Positions 61,824 through 64,000 of a stretch of DNA of 64,000 nt are shown here, piece after piece. Position 1 is the stretch's first letter. Each line of letters begins with the position of its first letter. The DNA lies in the NCBI GenBank assembly GCA_964019055.1, contig OZ025213.1, forward strand, positions 372,001 to 436,000, in the 5' to 3' direction. The notes beneath the pieces were generated by a model. That model made no database searches and was not told the origin of the DNA. It worked only from the letters and a program-made list of their open reading frames with translations. The position numbers and the translations under genes are program-made. Origin of the DNA: Anthopleura xanthogrammica (lineage: Eukaryota > Cnidaria > Anthozoa > Actiniaria > Actiniidae).

Positions 61824-63978
61824 CTATATTTGAGATATGTTTTCTTTAGATTTTGAGCGGTTGCATAAGATGGGTGTCATAATGGTAGCATAATCTGTTT
61901 CCTTATAAGGAGATGGCATCTTTGTTGAGGTCTGTTGCTGCTCATTCTCCTTGAAATCTGCAAGCTGTGCATAGACTAATCTGTTATCCTGTAGATATAT
62001 CAAAGGACATTTTCATTAACCTACACTTTTTCCCTCTATTTATCTATTTATTTATTTATTTATTTTATATTTTTCTCCCTCTGCAAAACCTAACAAGCTA
62101 AATTCCAATTTGATCTTTGAGTTAGCTGTGCCCTGACTAAGCAGACAAGAGGTTGTTTCAGGGTTCAATCTGTGAGTTAGCCGTGTCCTGACGTAGATCA
62201 GCCAAGAGGTTGTTTCAGGGTTCAATCTGTGAGTTAGCCATGCCCTGATGTAGATCAGCCAAGAGGTTGTTTCAGGGTTCAATATGTGAGTTAGCCATGC
62301 CCTGACGTAGATCAGCCCAGAGGTTGTTTCAGGGTTCAATCTGTAAGTTAGCCGTGCCCTGACGTAGATCAGCCCAGAGATTGTTCCAGGGTTCAATCTT
62401 TGAGTTGGCCATTCTGACACACTTCCGACTCCGATTCCGATTTCGTCGCAAGTGAAACTGAACCAGGGATTAGTGGACAAAGCAACATTAACATACACAC
62501 AAGAAATAATATTTACCTCCGAATGTATTCCTTCCTGTGCATGCGGGTTTTGGTAATCTGTTAATTCATTTTCAAAACTCATGGTATCTTGTTCTTTGTT
62601 TCCATGGTAACTGTTTTGGGTGGCAGCTTGTCGTGGTTCATTTAATTCAGCATATATAACGTGTGACATATTGGATTGGTTTGTATTGGTTTGTTGGTGT
62701 TCCCATGTTTTGTTTTTCTCTTTACTTGTCCCATCAGTCCTGTGGTCATGTACAGACGCGTAGGCAGGTTCTGGTTGCAAGGCGTTGTCACTGACAACAG
62801 TGACGTCACTTGAATTGATTAAGTCATTGGTGTTGGATGATAAACTGTGTTCAAGTGTTACTGGGACCCGAGACTTCTTGCTTAAACTAAAAGAGTCGGA
62901 AAAAAGTTACTTTGTAAAGTGTCTGAGGTGTTTCTGTGACATAGTCACGTGGCATGTAACGACGTAACGTCATCCACCATTAGCTAAATATTTCACCGAC
63001 TCTGCTATATCCTCCCTTGTTGAATTAGCAGAAGGATTTCCCTGCAGCATTGCTTTCCTTTCAGCTGACATGTACAGACACGTCAGACGTGACATCGAAG
63101 ATTACGTTACTAGTACTAAAATGAAACCCTTCAGTGGACCAGTTTTGGTAAACTTTTGAATCTACTTCATGAATCTACATATAAATAAAACCTGCTTTAA
63201 CGCGGTCAAAATTACAAACTTACTGACTGTTTCTTCTTGGCTTTCGTTCTGGGAAATTACAAAAAAGGCCACTTAATTATTATGTATTCTTTTGGTTTAA
63301 AAACTGATTTAAAATAAAATTTGAAGTAATGGCGAGGATGAGGATGAGGATGAGGATGAGGATGATGATGATGATGATGATTCTCATCATCATTATTAAT
63401 GATAAACTAATAATTGTGATAACGTTATGAAGTAATGATGGCAGTGACATTGATAAAGAATATAACTATAACCATCGAACATTACTTGTTATATAATAAG
63501 TGAAATGTGCATGAATATCTTGGTTTCTGACCTTGTTTCCTTCGCTTCCATATACACGCAAGAATCACTATACAGGCAGTTAGTAAAATAACACCAATGA
63601 CACTGCCTACTATTTCTGTTGGGAAAGATTGTCTGGAATCTTTAACAGGACCGTCGGGAGAAGAAGAAGTAGAGTGGTGTGGTATTGGAGAATGATTTCC
63701 TATAGTGTTGAGAAACGAAACAGGAATAAACAAGATGTTGATGGTGTTATCTTGCAGATGTTGTCATAGTTACTGTTCCTTTGTCATACATACGTCAAGC
63801 AGAAAAGGGGCAAAAATTGCAATTTTGCCAATAGACTAACCGGCCGGTATTTCTGTAGTAGTTTGAATTATCTTTGTAGTTTGGGATGGAATGTTAGTCA
63901 TAGTTGTTGTGCTTCTGCTGGGAGGTTCTGTTGTTGGATTACACCAGCTCACTCTATTCTGACTGCTACTGCATTCTT
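61824..63978 (-). CDS. Lectin receptor H: stalk, TM and ITIM/ITSM tail (5' end beyond the window)
   Basis: Visible exons 5'-3': stalk 63841-63978, TM 63532-63699, 25-base exon 63224-63248, tail 62517-62886 and last exon 61824-61988; 287 residues plus stop. The signal and CTLD exons should lie past 64000. The stalk starts EECSSSQNRVSWC, the family pattern, then Thr-rich. TM is IVGSVIGVILLTACIVILACIW with a basic stop. Tail motifs: PAYASV; VIYAEL (ITIM); TDYQNP (YxN, Grb2-type); then, in the last exon, LVYAQL (ITIM) and TDYATI (ITSM). The join HSE|GTAAAT to ...CTACAG|GATAAC is phase 0 to phase 0. The tail is thus split over two exons, unlike A, B and D. The intron between them carries a tandem repeat. 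Confidence 0.8.
62100..62410. repeat. Tandem repeat of about 60 bases, 5 copies
   Basis: The unit contains GTGAGTTAGCCGTGCCCTGA and AGAGGTTGTTTCAGGGTTCA, in the last intron of gene H. Confidence 0.93.
63331..63382. repeat. Short (GATGAG)n/(GAT)n microsatellite
   Basis: Same hexamer as at 2395, followed by GAT units, in the gene H intron. Confidence 0.9.
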
Positions 63979-64000
63979 CTGAAAGAATTATAAATATTTG

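Noticed and set aside
60269..61856. Open frames of 95-121 codons between G and H
   Set aside because: AT-rich, hydrophobic by composition, no domain, no splice partners.

Overview
This is eukaryotic DNA with short GT-AG introns, abundant tandem repeats and many short foldback transposons. The gene content (an intronless class A GPCR, a large receptor tyrosine phosphatase and a tandem family of C-type-lectin receptors), together with the repeat style, suggests an anthozoan cnidarian (coral or sea anemone). This is an inference, not a species call. A 200-base run of N marks an assembly gap at 44726-44925.

Layout. 194-6883 (+): the last 19 exons of a DDX11/ChlR1-type DNA helicase; its N-terminal part lies before the window. 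8533-9510 (+): an intronless, divergent class A GPCR. 11527-28414 (-): a complete 34-exon receptor protein tyrosine phosphatase of 1745 residues. Its order is signal peptide, F5/8-C (discoidin), sushi, about seven FN3 domains, membrane-proximal region, transmembrane segment, active phosphatase D1 and degenerate phosphatase D2.

32327-63978 (all -): a cluster of eight loci, named A to H here in coordinate order, that encode one family. The common plan is a signal exon, one C-type-lectin-domain (CTLD) exon, a Cys-containing Thr-rich stalk exon, a transmembrane exon and, in the long forms, a 25-base exon followed by a large cytoplasmic exon. The tails of A, D, H and the tail exon of B carry tyrosine motifs matching the ITIM consensus (S/I/V/L-x-Y-x-x-I/V/L) and the ITSM consensus (T-x-Y-x-x-V/I), including VTYAEL, VVYAEV, VIYAEL, LVYAQL, VEYAVV, TEYASV, TSYASI and TDYATI. 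E and F end a few residues after the membrane. G has a short tail, apparently finished by a separate small exon with a YENHL end. B has lost its CTLD splice donor and has a stop in its stalk. C runs into the gap. A small secreted Cys-containing protein (38153-38479, -) sits between A and B.

How they might work together (inference): the lectin receptors look like a paired inhibitory/short-tailed immune-type receptor family that arose by tandem duplication. Their tails should recruit SH2 proteins such as SHP-type phosphatases. Family members differ in the CTLD ligand tripeptide, in the presence of the inner disulfide, in stalk length and in tail motif number. The variation sits in features that can change easily: coding minisatellites, repeated in-phase splice donors and point stops.
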